The notes under the pieces: model-generated
Told to the model about the DNA's origin: nothing
Database searches by the model: none
What the model saw: only the letters and a program-made list of their open reading frames with translations
Translations under genes and position numbers: made by a program
Source of the DNA: JAZSNL01 sp045536365
GTDB lineage: Bacteria > Bacillota_I > Bacilli_A > ML615J-28 > CAG-313
Direction: 5' to 3'
Assembly (NCBI GenBank): GCA_045536365.1
Contig: JAZSNL010000020.1
Span: 97,162-161,161 of the forward strand
DNA length: 64,000 nucleotides
In this document: positions 54,344 through 63,833 of the stretch, piece by piece
How the letters are laid out: each line of letters starts with the position of its first letter
Numbering within the stretch: position 1 is the first letter of the stretch

Positions 54344-55036
54344 ATGAAAAGAAAAAATAATAATCAAGAGTTAAAAAATCTTGAAAAAAGTATTTTAAAA
54401 AATAGATTTATTATGTTAATACCATTAGTGTTATGTGTTGTATTTATTTTCTTAAATGCTATTTCATATGTAGGAACTTATGGTATTAAAGTAGAAACTA
54501 AAGATTCAAAGACAGAATATATTTTAGAATTTGATGAAGAAGCTACACAAGGTGTATCTTTATTAGATATTATTTTAGGAAATAATCGTGAAACTGAAAT
54601 TGTTGGTACTTTAACTGTTAATCAAAATGCTGCTAAGGCAACAGAAGAAACTGTTTTAATTATCTGTCCAACAGTTCCTGGTTTATTAGTTTTTGGTATT
54701 TTATTTATTCTAGGATTAATCTTATCAGTTGTTCCTATTTTTAAATGTTCAAAAGCTAATATGATTCAACTTTGTGTATCTGTATTATTAATAGTAGTAT
54801 CAGCAGTATTTATGATGGCTAAGTTAAATGAATTACTACCAGAGTATGCAGAAATTTCTCGTTTATCTGTTTTACAACAAATTGTTGGTAATATTGATCA
54901 TAAGGATATTTCAAATGGTGTAAGTACTGTAGTATCTTATCAATTCATTTTATTAGTAATTAGTGCTGCAGTTCAAGTGTTTTTTGCGGGAGTAAATTTA
55001 TTTAATTATCGTCGTAAAGCACGTTTACAAAAATAG
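54344..55036 (+). CDS. Hypothetical four-helix membrane protein
   Basis: I do not recognise a family for this 230-residue protein. It has a basic N-terminus (25 residues), a membrane helix (about 26-48), an acidic outside loop of about 60 residues (VETKDSKTEYILEFDEEA), then helices near 107-128, 138-158 and 203-222, and a basic C-terminus (NYRRKARLQK). No catalytic motif or cysteine pattern stands out. It stands alone behind a strong promoter and before a terminator, so it is a monocistronic gene. Confidence 0.75.
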   Translation: MKRKNNNQELKNLEKSILKNRFIMLIPLVLCVVFIFLNAISYVGTYGIKVETKDSKTEYILEFDEEATQGVSLLDIILGNNRETEIVGTLTVNQNAAKATEETVLIICPTVPGLLVFGILFILGLILSVVPIFKCSKANMIQLCVSVLLIVVSAVFMMAKLNELLPEYAEISRLSVLQQIVGNIDHKDISNGVSTVVSYQFILLVISAAVQVFFAGVNLFNYRRKARLQK

Positions 55037-55038
55037 GC

Positions 55039-55067
55039 AAGAAAGGTAAAAATTACCTTTCTTTTTT
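55039..55067 (+). terminator. Terminator after the four-helix membrane protein gene
   Basis: AAGAAAGGTAA (55039-55049) pairs with TTACCTTTCTT (55053-55063), then a T-run. Confidence 0.92.
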
Positions 55068-55121
55068 AAATTTATAATGAAAATAAAAAAGTAAAGTAAA
55101 GTTTAGAAAAAAAACAAAAAA

Positions 55122-55161
55122 CAATGTAAGTGTTTTCATTTTGTCGAAAACGTTTACATTG
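55122..55161. repeat. Near-perfect 16-bp inverted repeat containing a cre-like site upstream of oppA
   Basis: CAATGTAAGTGTTTTC (55122-55137) and GAAAACGTTTACATTG (55146-55161) match in 14 of 16 positions. The right arm and loop contain TCGAAAACGTTTACA (55144-55158), one mismatch from the cre consensus. T residues follow, so it may be a second terminator, an operator just upstream of the oppA -35, or both. Confidence 0.65.
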
Positions 55162-55171
55162 CGTTTTTTGA

Positions 55172-55200
55172 TTGACACTAGTATAAAAATGTAATATAAT
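55172..55200 (+). promoter_or_regulatory. oppA promoter
   Basis: TTGACA (55172-55177) and TATAAT (55195-55200) are 17 bp apart, matching the consensus at all twelve positions. Confidence 0.92.
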
Positions 55201-55231
55201 GTTAGTATCTTTTTGAAAGGAGATATATTTA

Positions 55232-58009
55232 ATGAAAAAAAGAATTTTAGTTTTAGCTGCATTATTTGCTTCTTTATTCGCATTAGCTAGTTGCGGACCT
55301 AACCCAGGTAAGAGCAAATTTACAGTTTCATTTGACGCTGCTGGTGGTACACCTGTTAAATTCCAAACAGTTGAAGAAGGAAAAACAGTTATCAAACCTG
55401 CAGACCCACTATATGTTCAAGAAGAACGCATTAAAGAATTTTTAGGCTGGCATGATGAAAATGGTAATTTATATGATTTCTCAGCTCCAGTTACTGGTAA
55501 CGTTAGTTTAACTGCTAAATGGGCAGAAGAATACGGCGTATTAGCTGGTGGAACTTCTGGTAAATTATATAACTTCAAATATGCTAACGCTGAATATCGT
55601 GAATTATTATGTGCAACATTAGAACGTTGGTTAATTGATAAAGGTATCTCAATTCCTCTATACTATTCTAACGGTTTAGTAATGTATAATGAACGTATCA
55701 CTCCTGCTACAGAAGAATACGTTGCATACATGGGTTATGGTGCATCTTATGGTTCATTCACTGGTGAAGACAACTATCGTACTTCAACTACTGCTATGGC
55801 TGACTCTGCTAACAAATTCGATTACAGATCAGATTCTGACAGTGCTGTTATTGGTATGATCGAAGCTTCTTTATACGTATTTGACTGGAATAAAGACTTC
55901 ACTGGTTTCGAAGTATTACCTGAATTAGCAAATGGATTCCCAGTTCCTGTTGCTCAAAACGAAGCTGGCGAATGGGTTGAAACAGAAGAAAATCCAACTT
56001 ACGAATCATTATCTCGTTCTTGGAAAGTTGCTGTTCGTACTGATATGAAATTCTCTGATGGATCTGCTATCACATTAAAGAACTTTGAAGATAACTTAAA
56101 GATCTTATTAGATCCTGAATACAAATACTATCGTGCAAACGCATGTTATTCTGGTTCATTTGTTATTGCAAACGCTAAAAAATATTATGATGGCGAAGTT
56201 GCATGGGAAAAAGTTGGTTTCACTTTTGATGCTGAAAATAACTGCATTATCTATACTTTAACTCAAGAATTATCACAAATCGACTTCATGTATAACACTT
56301 CTTCTTATTTATTTGGTGTTGCTGATAAAGAATTCCATGATTCTTTAGGTAAAGATGGTTTCGGTGCTATCCCTCAAGGTACTACTGAATTTAAATCTGT
56401 TAAAGCTTCTGGTGAATTTATCGTTGATTACTATGAAGATGAAAAACAAGTTCGTTATGTTAAAAACCCTGAATACATTCCAAATCCTTTAAGATATCAT
56501 GGAACAGTATTTAGCAAATTTACAGAAACTAAAGTTGGTTCTGCTGAAGCTGCATGGGAATTATTCTTAGCTGGTGAATTAGATGCTGCATCTGTTCCAT
56601 CTGCTGAATATGCTAACTATGTAAATGACCCTCGTGCTAAAGTTTCTCCAGGTGCAACTGTATGGCGTTTATCTGTTAACCAAGCAAGTGATGAATACTT
56701 AAAAGAATTCACTGGCGGTGCTTGGGAAGGTAACGTATTAATGCAAAATAGAAACTTCCAATGGGCATTATACTTTGGTGTTAACCGTAAACACGTTGCA
56801 GAAAACATCGTTGTTGCTGGTTCTCCTTGCCAATTCTATGTTAACGATACTTACAAAGTAGCTGTTCAAGCTCCTACAGGTTATAGAAGTTCTGAAGCTG
56901 CTGCATTAGTTGCTGGTACTACTTTAACTGATACTGGTATTGACCTATTAGAAGAATCTTATGGTTATTCTGAAGAAGATGCATTAGCATTCTACATTGC
57001 TGCATTAGATGAAATCGTTGCTGCACAAAAAGTAGATCCTTCTAAAGCTACTACATTAAAAGTTGAACTTAACAACTGGCCTGCAACTTCTACAGTTCAA
57101 GTTAACGTAACTAACTACATCGCTCAAGAATATGAAAGAATTTTCAATTCTCAAACTAAATACCCTAACATTAAAGTTGAATTCGAAGTATTAATGACTG
57201 ACTCTTCTACTTCATATTATGGCAAACAAATGCTTGCTCAATATGACTTAGCTATGGCTGGTATTTCTGGTGGTGCATTAGATATCCTTGGCTTATTCGA
57301 CGTTTGGTCTTCTTCTGATTTAAACGGTTTAAGATTAAGTTTTGGTGTTAACACTGAATCAGTTGTTAAATACGATGACTTAATTTTATGGGATGGCGAA
57401 TATTGGACATATGATGCATTAGTTGCTGCTGCATCTGCTCCTGCTTGGATCGTTTGCGGTGCTAAGAATGATAACTATACTGAAGCTGTTTCTGATGCTT
57501 CTGCTAAGATGGATGCATTAAATGCACACGTTGCTGCTGGTCTTGAAGGTGAAGCTGCTGAAGCTTGGGAAGCTACTTATAAGAAAGCTGTTGCTAAATT
57601 AGATGCTGTTGTTACTCCTGCTGAAGCTTACGCTGTATTAGAAGACTTTATCGCTACTGTTGAAGCTCAATTAGGTCAAGAATTATCTGACGCTGATTTA
57701 ATCGCTATCTATGGTGCTGGTAACTATGCTGCATGTTTACAATGGGTAGCATTATATGCAGTTGATGGTGGTTTAATTGGAGAAAATCCTGACATCGACG
57801 GTGATGGACAACCTAACTCTATTTTAGAATGGTTAGAAGCTTATGGATATGTTGATTATGCTGCAGAAGTTAAAGCTTACTTAGAAGCTGCTGAAGCTGC
57901 AATCGCTGCTTGGGAAGCTGAAGGTGGAAAAACTGAAGCTAACTCTGAAGCATTAGCTGCTGCTGCTGCTAATTTAGCTGGTTGGTATAGCTCAATGTGG
58001 TCATCATAA
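55232..58009 (+). CDS. oppA: Oligopeptide ABC transporter substrate-binding lipoprotein OppA with extra domains
   Basis: This 925-residue lipoprotein (lipobox ALASCGP, Cys at 21) starts with one InlB-type repeat (about 28-95; FDAAGGTPVKF, FLGWHDENGN). A family-5 oligopeptide-binding domain (about 170-770) follows: WKVAVRTDMKFSDGSAITLKNFEDNLK, FQWALYFGVNRKHVAENI. The last 190 residues are Ala-rich helices with an Asp loop NPDIDGDGQPNS that resembles a calcium site. Usual OppA length is 540-600, so both ends are additions. Codon use is C-biased, suggesting high expression. A full SD (GAAAGGAG) and a consensus promoter precede it. Confidence 0.9.
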   Translation: MKKRILVLAALFASLFALASCGPNPGKSKFTVSFDAAGGTPVKFQTVEEGKTVIKPADPLYVQEERIKEFLGWHDENGNLYDFSAPVTGNVSLTAKWAEEYGVLAGGTSGKLYNFKYANAEYRELLCATLERWLIDKGISIPLYYSNGLVMYNERITPATEEYVAYMGYGASYGSFTGEDNYRTSTTAMADSANKFDYRSDSDSAVIGMIEASLYVFDWNKDFTGFEVLPELANGFPVPVAQNEAGEWVETEENPTYESLSRSWKVAVRTDMKFSDGSAITLKNFEDNLKILLDPEYKYYRANACYSGSFVIANAKKYYDGEVAWEKVGFTFDAENNCIIYTLTQELSQIDFMYNTSSYLFGVADKEFHDSLGKDGFGAIPQGTTEFKSVKASGEFIVDYYEDEKQVRYVKNPEYIPNPLRYHGTVFSKFTETKVGSAEAAWELFLAGELDAASVPSAEYANYVNDPRAKVSPGATVWRLSVNQASDEYLKEFTGGAWEGNVLMQNRNFQWALYFGVNRKHVAENIVVAGSPCQFYVNDTYKVAVQAPTGYRSSEAAALVAGTTLTDTGIDLLEESYGYSEEDALAFYIAALDEIVAAQKVDPSKATTLKVELNNWPATSTVQVNVTNYIAQEYERIFNSQTKYPNIKVEFEVLMTDSSTSYYGKQMLAQYDLAMAGISGGALDILGLFDVWSSSDLNGLRLSFGVNTESVVKYDDLILWDGEYWTYDALVAAASAPAWIVCGAKNDNYTEAVSDASAKMDALNAHVAAGLEGEAAEAWEATYKKAVAKLDAVVTPAEAYAVLEDFIATVEAQLGQELSDADLIAIYGAGNYAACLQWVALYAVDGGLIGENPDIDGDGQPNSILEWLEAYGYVDYAAEVKAYLEAAEAAIAAWEAEGGKTEANSEALAAAAANLAGWYSSMWSS

Positions 58010-58045
58010 TTATTGGTAAACAATAATTTCCTAAATAATTAAAAT

Positions 58046-58078
58046 TAAGGCCAACTATATTGGTTGGCCTTATTTCTT
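58046..58078 (+). terminator. Intra-locus terminator between oppA and oppB
   Basis: TAAGGCCAAC (58046-58055) pairs with GTTGGCCTTA (58063-58072), followed by T-rich sequence. It should make oppA mRNA more abundant than the permease mRNA. Confidence 0.85.
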
Positions 58079-58111
58079 TATAAAAGGCAATAATAAAAGT
58101 TTTTCGATATT

Positions 58112-58175
58112 ATTGCAACAATTTAATATTTGTAGTATAATATATAAAATAACAAACAAATATAATTGTTGCAAT
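58112..58175 (+). promoter_or_regulatory. oppBCDF promoter flanked by a 12-bp inverted repeat
   Basis: TTGCAA (58113-58118) and TATAAT (58136-58141) are 17 bp apart. ATTGCAACAATT (58112-58123) covers the -35, and its exact reverse complement AATTGTTGCAAT lies at 58164-58175 in the leader. Centres are 52 bp apart, close to five helical turns, which would suit a looping repressor. Confidence 0.65.
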
Positions 58176-58212
58176 GCTATTAAAAAGCATGTAAAGAAAG
58201 GATTAGTAGATT

Positions 58213-59292
58213 ATGTTAAAATATGCATTAAAGAGATTAGTGTTAATATTTTTTACACTATTAATTATCTTGACAATCACATATATTTTGATGATGAAAT
58301 TGCCAAGATATATTACAGATATGAAAGCACTAGAAGAACCTGCAACTTTAGATACTTACATGTCTGTTGAAGTAAAAAATGGTTATTATGAAAAGTTTGT
58401 GTATTATTTAACACCTGAAGAAATGGAAGCTGCAGGTAATAAAAATTACGCAATTGAAAAAGATGAAACTATTTCATATGTAACTATTTATGATTATGTG
58501 AAGGGTGTTAAAACAACTTATTCAAGAACACCAATTTTAAAACAATATGGAAAATGGCTAATCAATGCTGTTCAAGGTGACTGGGGTCAATCAGAACAAT
58601 ATCGTCGTGGTCATGCTACATGGGATATTATGGTTCCTAGATTTGCGGTTAATATTAAGATTAACATTTGGGCATCATTAATTTCAGTTCCTGTTGGTAT
58701 TTTAATTGGTTGTTTAATTGCTTTAAGAAAGAATAGTTTAATTGACCAAGTAGTTATGGTTGGATCATTAATATTCTCTTCTGTACCAAGTTTCGTTATT
58801 ATCACATTTATGATGTTAGGTGCTAAGTATGTTGGTTTACCTTCTCAATTCCCTACATCAGATAATATGACATGGCTTGCTTATATCATACCGGTAACTG
58901 CTCTTGCGATTGGTCCTATTGGTGGTTATACTCGTGTTGTTAGAAATGAGTTAGCAGAAGTTATGACTTCTGACTTCGTATTATTAGCTAGAACTAAGGG
59001 CTTAACTACTTCTCAAACTATTGTAAGACATGCTTTTAGAAATGCGATGGTTATTTATATTCCTGCTATTTTTGGTGAAATTATCGGTTTACTTTCTGGT
59101 TCATTAGTATTAGAAAGAATTTATGGTATACCTGGTATTGGTCCATTATTCCTAGAAGCTATTAACAGAAAAGACTATAACTTAATTATGACAATTCTTG
59201 CGTTCGAAGTTTGTATTGGTCTATGTTTTGGATTATTTGCAGACTTAATGTATGGGGTTATTGACCCACGTATCAGAATTGGTTCAAGATAG
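58213..59292 (+). CDS. oppB: Oligopeptide ABC transporter permease OppB
   Basis: The 359-residue permease has the OppB N-terminus (LKYALKRLVLIFFTLLIILTITYILM) and an enlarged outside loop of about 100 residues before WGQSEQYRRG. The cytoplasmic EAA region is near 260 (DFVLLARTKGLTTSQTIVRHAFRNA), and the end RIYGIPGIGPLFLEAINRKDY is typical. It forms the channel with OppC. The SD AAAGGA is moderate. Confidence 0.95.
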   Translation: MLKYALKRLVLIFFTLLIILTITYILMMKLPRYITDMKALEEPATLDTYMSVEVKNGYYEKFVYYLTPEEMEAAGNKNYAIEKDETISYVTIYDYVKGVKTTYSRTPILKQYGKWLINAVQGDWGQSEQYRRGHATWDIMVPRFAVNIKINIWASLISVPVGILIGCLIALRKNSLIDQVVMVGSLIFSSVPSFVIITFMMLGAKYVGLPSQFPTSDNMTWLAYIIPVTALAIGPIGGYTRVVRNELAEVMTSDFVLLARTKGLTTSQTIVRHAFRNAMVIYIPAIFGEIIGLLSGSLVLERIYGIPGIGPLFLEAINRKDYNLIMTILAFEVCIGLCFGLFADLMYGVIDPRIRIGSR

Positions 59293-59306
59293 GAGGCTGA
59301 GTAATT

Positions 59307-61292
59307 ATGACATTATCATTTCTTTTAATAATTATCGGTACTGGATTATCTTTAATCGCGAGTGTAATTGGATTAGTTTTATCAATTTCTGGATTAGAAG
59401 GTTGGATTATTCCTACAATCTTATTTATCATTGCTTTTATTTTAATGACTATAATTTTAATTAAAGCAATTGTTAAATTAGTAACTGACCCTGCTAAAAA
59501 AGAAAGATTCTTAGCAGAAGCAAGTGTAGATAGATATGCTCCTTTTGAATCAGAAGATGTTGTTGATGAAGTTATTGAAAATAAATTTGAAAAAGAAGAA
59601 GAAGGTTCATTTGAATTAGTTCAAGCAAATTCTAAAATCTTTGATAAGAAATTTGATACAAAAGCTGTTGGTTATTGGGCTGATGCGGTTAAACGTTTCT
59701 GCCGTAACAAAGCTAGTTTAGTTTGTTTCTTCTTACTTGCTGTTTTAATTTTATTATCTATTTTTGGTGCTTCATTGAGTAAGTATTCTCCTACTCAACC
59801 TGCTCATGATAGATTCGTTAAATTATCTCCTAAATGGCCATTACTTGAAAAACTTGGTATTTTAGATGGTAAAACAGCTATTAATAGTGAAGCTATCAAC
59901 TTAAATGCAATCGTATTCGTTAATGAAGAAGAAAAGGCTGCATTTAAAGCAAAATATCCTGAAGTATTCAAGGATGTAAAAGAAGAATTTTATAAAGAAC
60001 AAGATTATGAATTAGAATTAGTTACTAAATCAGTTCAATATGATTCACGTTTTGTTTCTAAAGTTGGAAAACCTACTTATGTTGAACGTCGAGTATTTAA
60101 ATATGATGAAAACAATAAAGTAATCTATGTGACTTGTCCTACATGTAATAATGTAGATGGTGAAAAAGAACATTGTGATGAATGTAAAGGCTTAGGCGAA
60201 ATTGAATCATTTGAATTACAATGTTATTATACTGTTAAATTCACATATGATAAGTATGCATTCTTAATGCAACCTTATAATGTAACTGAACTTTCTACTG
60301 CAAAAGTTACAGAGTATTTAAATAAATTACTTGAAAATGAAGGTAAAGAACCTATCACTGAAGGTTATGTTAAGACTTTATCTGAAGAAATTTTCAGAAA
60401 AGGCCCTCAAACATCTGCAGGTACTTCATTTAAAACAGGTGTTTATTACGAAGAATATACTTCAATCAATGATGTTATTGCTTCAAGATTAGGTATATCT
60501 GCTTCTGATATGACTTTAAAAATTACAGCAGGTGCTAAGACTAATATGGGCTTTAACTTTAGAATGACTATTGATCCTGTAGCTGCTGGTGAAATTGATG
60601 AACATACTTATTTCATTTTTGGTACAGATGCAATTGGTCGTGATATGTGGGCTCGTATTTGGTCAGGTTTAGGCTTATCAATGATTATTGGTTTAGTTGT
60701 TGGTATTTTCTCAATTGTATTCGGTATTTGTTGGGGTGCTATTTCAGGTTATTATGGTGGCTTAGCAGATATTATTATGGAAAGATTTACTGATATTTTA
60801 GTAAATGTTCCTTCAATGATTATTTTAACATTATTAAATTTATATATAGGTAATAATAAAGGAAGCGTCTTAGTATTTATATTAGCGTTAATTATGACAA
60901 GTTGGGTAGGTATTGCAAGTAGAACTCGTATCCAATTCTATCGTTATAAGAATAGAGAATATGTTCTTGCTTCAAGAACAATGGGTGCTAAAGATAGAAG
61001 ACTTATCTTCAAACATATCTTACCTAATGGTATTGGTCCACTTGTAAACTCTGCAGTTTCAATTATCCCTGCTTCAATGAGATTTGAAACTTCAATGTCT
61101 TACTTAGGTATTGCTTCAATGTCTGAAAACTCAATTGGTCAAATCATTTCATCAGCTAATGACTATGTAAATTCACCACAAGCATATTTATTAGTTATTC
61201 CATCAATTATTTTCTCAATTATCATGGTATCATTCAGTGTCATGGGATTAGGTCTTCGTGATGCTTTAAATCCAGCATTAAGAGGTTCATAG
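59307..61292 (+). CDS. oppC: Oligopeptide ABC transporter permease OppC with a large zinc-ribbon-like insertion
   Basis: The 661-residue protein ends in a normal OppC core from about 440 (TDAIGRDMWARIWSGLGLSM, REYVLASRTMGAKDRRLIFK). It begins with two extra helices (about 1-55) and a charged linker before the first core helix near 138-158. Between that helix and the core is an insertion of about 280 residues that should be extracellular. It contains two CxxC pairs, C277-C280 and C290-C293, in CPTCNN...CDECKGLG, which look like half of a DnaJ zinc-binding region. Typical OppC has about 300-350 residues. The AGGAGG SD and the operon position make the permease call safe. Confidence 0.92.
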   Translation: MTLSFLLIIIGTGLSLIASVIGLVLSISGLEGWIIPTILFIIAFILMTIILIKAIVKLVTDPAKKERFLAEASVDRYAPFESEDVVDEVIENKFEKEEEGSFELVQANSKIFDKKFDTKAVGYWADAVKRFCRNKASLVCFFLLAVLILLSIFGASLSKYSPTQPAHDRFVKLSPKWPLLEKLGILDGKTAINSEAINLNAIVFVNEEEKAAFKAKYPEVFKDVKEEFYKEQDYELELVTKSVQYDSRFVSKVGKPTYVERRVFKYDENNKVIYVTCPTCNNVDGEKEHCDECKGLGEIESFELQCYYTVKFTYDKYAFLMQPYNVTELSTAKVTEYLNKLLENEGKEPITEGYVKTLSEEIFRKGPQTSAGTSFKTGVYYEEYTSINDVIASRLGISASDMTLKITAGAKTNMGFNFRMTIDPVAAGEIDEHTYFIFGTDAIGRDMWARIWSGLGLSMIIGLVVGIFSIVFGICWGAISGYYGGLADIIMERFTDILVNVPSMIILTLLNLYIGNNKGSVLVFILALIMTSWVGIASRTRIQFYRYKNREYVLASRTMGAKDRRLIFKHILPNGIGPLVNSAVSIIPASMRFETSMSYLGIASMSENSIGQIISSANDYVNSPQAYLLVIPSIIFSIIMVSFSVMGLGLRDALNPALRGS

Positions 61293-61293
61293 T

Positions 61294-62391
61294 ATGGCAA
61301 ATAGAGAATTATTATCAAAAGAATTAAAAAATAGAGAAACTAAAGTTCCTCTACTTCCTAAAGGTACAATTTTAAGAGTTAAGAACTTAACTATTTCATT
61401 TAAAACTCCAAGTGGAATGGTAAGAGCAGTTCGTGATGTAAGTTTTGATTTACATCGTGGTGAAACTCTATGTATCGTTGGTGAATCAGGAAGTGGTAAA
61501 TCAGTAACAAGCCGTGCAATTATGGGTATTCTTGCAACAAACGGTGTTATTGAAGATGGACATATTTATTTTAAAGGTCAAGAATTATTAGAAAAAAATG
61601 AAAGAGGATATTATAAAATCCGTGGTATTGATATTGGTATGATCTTCCAAGATCCATTATCAAGTTTAAATCCTATTAAGAGAATTGGTAAACAATTAAC
61701 TGAAACATTAGTTTTAAATCATGGTTTTAATGAAGTTGAAGCTAAAGAAGAAGCATTAAGATTAATGAGAGAAGTTGGTATTCCAGAACCTGAAAAACGT
61801 TTCTCACAATATCCTTTCCAATTTTCTGGTGGTATGAGACAAAGAATTGTTATCGCAATCGCTCTTTCTACTAATCCTGAGGTTCTTATTTGTGATGAAC
61901 CTACAACAGCGTTAGACGTTACAATTCAAGCTCAAATCTTAGATTTAATTAATAAATTAAAAAGGGAAAGAAACTTATCAATTATCTTTATTACACATGA
62001 CTTAGGTGTTGTTGCAAACATGGCAGATAGAATTGCTGTTATGTACGCTGGTAAAATTGTTGAATATGGTACTTCAGAAGAAGTATTCTATGATGCACGT
62101 CATCCATATACATGGGCATTACTTGAATCAATGCCATCACTTGCAGAAAGTAAACAAAAATTATCTGCAATTCCAGGTACTCCACCTAACATGATTTATC
62201 CACCAAAAGGTGATGCATTCGCAGATCGTAATAGATTCGCGTTAAAAATTGACTATGAAAAACAACCTCCAATGTTTAAAATAACAGATACTCATTATGC
62301 TGCAACATGGTTATTACATCCAGATGCACCAAAAATTGAAAATCCTGTTAAAGGTCGTTTTATGAGTCAAAGAGAAGGAGGAGCTGAATAA
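61294..62391 (+). CDS. oppD: Oligopeptide ABC transporter ATPase OppD
   Basis: The 365-residue ATPase has Walker A GESGSGKS near 68, Q-loop MIFQDPLSSLNP, signature SGGMRQRIVIA near 180 and Walker B LICDEPTTALD, plus the OppD-specific C-terminal region (MPSLAESKQKLSAIPGTPPN). Only one base separates it from oppC. The cysteine motif of iron-sulphur OppD variants is absent in the C-terminal region. Confidence 0.97.
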   Translation: MANRELLSKELKNRETKVPLLPKGTILRVKNLTISFKTPSGMVRAVRDVSFDLHRGETLCIVGESGSGKSVTSRAIMGILATNGVIEDGHIYFKGQELLEKNERGYYKIRGIDIGMIFQDPLSSLNPIKRIGKQLTETLVLNHGFNEVEAKEEALRLMREVGIPEPEKRFSQYPFQFSGGMRQRIVIAIALSTNPEVLICDEPTTALDVTIQAQILDLINKLKRERNLSIIFITHDLGVVANMADRIAVMYAGKIVEYGTSEEVFYDARHPYTWALLESMPSLAESKQKLSAIPGTPPNMIYPPKGDAFADRNRFALKIDYEKQPPMFKITDTHYAATWLLHPDAPKIENPVKGRFMSQREGGAE

Positions 62392-63830
62392 TGGAAGAAA
62401 AAGTATTAGTTCAAGAACAAGCTACTCCAGAAGCTGCAGAAAAAATATTAGAGTTGAAAAATGTTAGACAATATTTTAAAGTAGGTGCAGGTAAAAATAA
62501 GATTATAGTTAAAGCTGTTCATAATGTAAGCTTTTCTGTTAACAAAGGTGAAGTATTTGGTTTAGTAGGTGAATCTGGTTGTGGTAAAACAACAACAGGT
62601 CGTTCAATTATTAAACTTTATAATATCACTGATGGTGAAATCTATTTTAAAGGCGTAAGAATTTCTGCTGGTTTTAGAGCTCATAATGAATTATTAAAAC
62701 TTTATAAAAAAGGACCTAGATTATTAGAAAAACATATTAAAGCTTTCTTTAATTCTTCATCAATTGAAAGATTAGATGCTGATAAATTTGGCGTTGAAGA
62801 AGTTGAAAGAGTAATTTCTGATAAAAACCTTTTAGATAAAATTTTACAAATTCGCAGTGAAATCGCTCAAATTGAAGAAACAATAGTTTTACTTAAAGCT
62901 CAATACAATAACTTCTTACAAGCTTTAGAAGATAAATATGAAAAACATAAAGACTTCACAACAGATGAAAAACATCTATTAGGTGAAGAAGCTAATAAAA
63001 TTTATCCTTATGTTGAAAAAGTAAGACAATTAAAATATCAAGAATTTGCTTTATTAGGTTCATATGCAAAACAATGGATAGCAGATGCTAAAATAGATAA
63101 TGTTCGTAATCCAGAAATTATGAATAATATCCAAATGATCTTCCAAGATCCTATTGATTCATTAGACCCACGTATGACTGTTAGAGAAATCATTGCTGAA
63201 GGTATGATTATTAATGGCGAAAAAGACCAAGAATTAATTACTAAAAAAGTTAATGATGCTTTAGAATTAGTTGGTCTATTACCTGACCATGCTGGTCGTT
63301 ATCCACATGAATTCTCAGGTGGTCAAAGACAAAGAATTGGTATTGCTAGAGCATTAGTAATTAATCCAGAAGTTATTATTGCTGACGAACCTATTAGTGC
63401 CCTTGACGTTTCAATTCAAGCTCAAGTAATTAACTTATTAAATGACTTACGTCAAAAGTTCCAATTGACAATAGTATTTATTGCCCACAACTTATCAGTT
63501 GTTAAATACTTCTGTGATCGTATTGGTGTTATGTATTTTGGACGTTTAGTAGAAATTGCTACAGCAGAAGAATTATTCGCTCATCCTCTACATCCATATA
63601 CTAAATCTTTATTATCAGCAGTTCCGCTACCAGATCCAATCTATGAAAAGAATAGAAAGAGAATTTTCTATAACCCTAGATTAAGACCTAGAACTGAAGA
63701 TAAACCTCAAATGGTAGAAATTACTCCAGGACACTTTGTATATGCTTCAAAATCAGAACTTGAACGTTATACAAAAGAATTAAATGGAGAACCATTTGAA
63801 CCAGATCCAACATTAACAAACTTTAGATAA
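62391..63830 (+). CDS. oppF: Oligopeptide ABC transporter ATPase OppF with inserted helical domain
   Basis: The 479-residue ATPase has Walker A GESGCGKTT at 60-68, but the Q-loop MIFQDPIDSLDPR only appears near 250. About 135 residues of charged, coiled-coil-like sequence (about 95-235; LLKLYKKGPRLLEKHIKAFF, EIAQIEETIVLLKAQYN) are inserted between them. Signature FSGGQRQRIGIARAL and Walker B VIIADEPISALD are normal. Mycoplasma OppF proteins also carry long inserts, consistent with a Mollicutes-related host. It shares one base with oppD and ends the operon. Confidence 0.95.
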   Translation: MEEKVLVQEQATPEAAEKILELKNVRQYFKVGAGKNKIIVKAVHNVSFSVNKGEVFGLVGESGCGKTTTGRSIIKLYNITDGEIYFKGVRISAGFRAHNELLKLYKKGPRLLEKHIKAFFNSSSIERLDADKFGVEEVERVISDKNLLDKILQIRSEIAQIEETIVLLKAQYNNFLQALEDKYEKHKDFTTDEKHLLGEEANKIYPYVEKVRQLKYQEFALLGSYAKQWIADAKIDNVRNPEIMNNIQMIFQDPIDSLDPRMTVREIIAEGMIINGEKDQELITKKVNDALELVGLLPDHAGRYPHEFSGGQRQRIGIARALVINPEVIIADEPISALDVSIQAQVINLLNDLRQKFQLTIVFIAHNLSVVKYFCDRIGVMYFGRLVEIATAEELFAHPLHPYTKSLLSAVPLPDPIYEKNRKRIFYNPRLRPRTEDKPQMVEITPGHFVYASKSELERYTKELNGEPFEPDPTLTNFR

Positions 63831-63833
63831 TTA

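Noticed and set aside
58113..58370. 85-codon frame over the oppB promoter and start
   Set aside because: It begins inside the -35 element and overlaps oppB in another frame; no SD.
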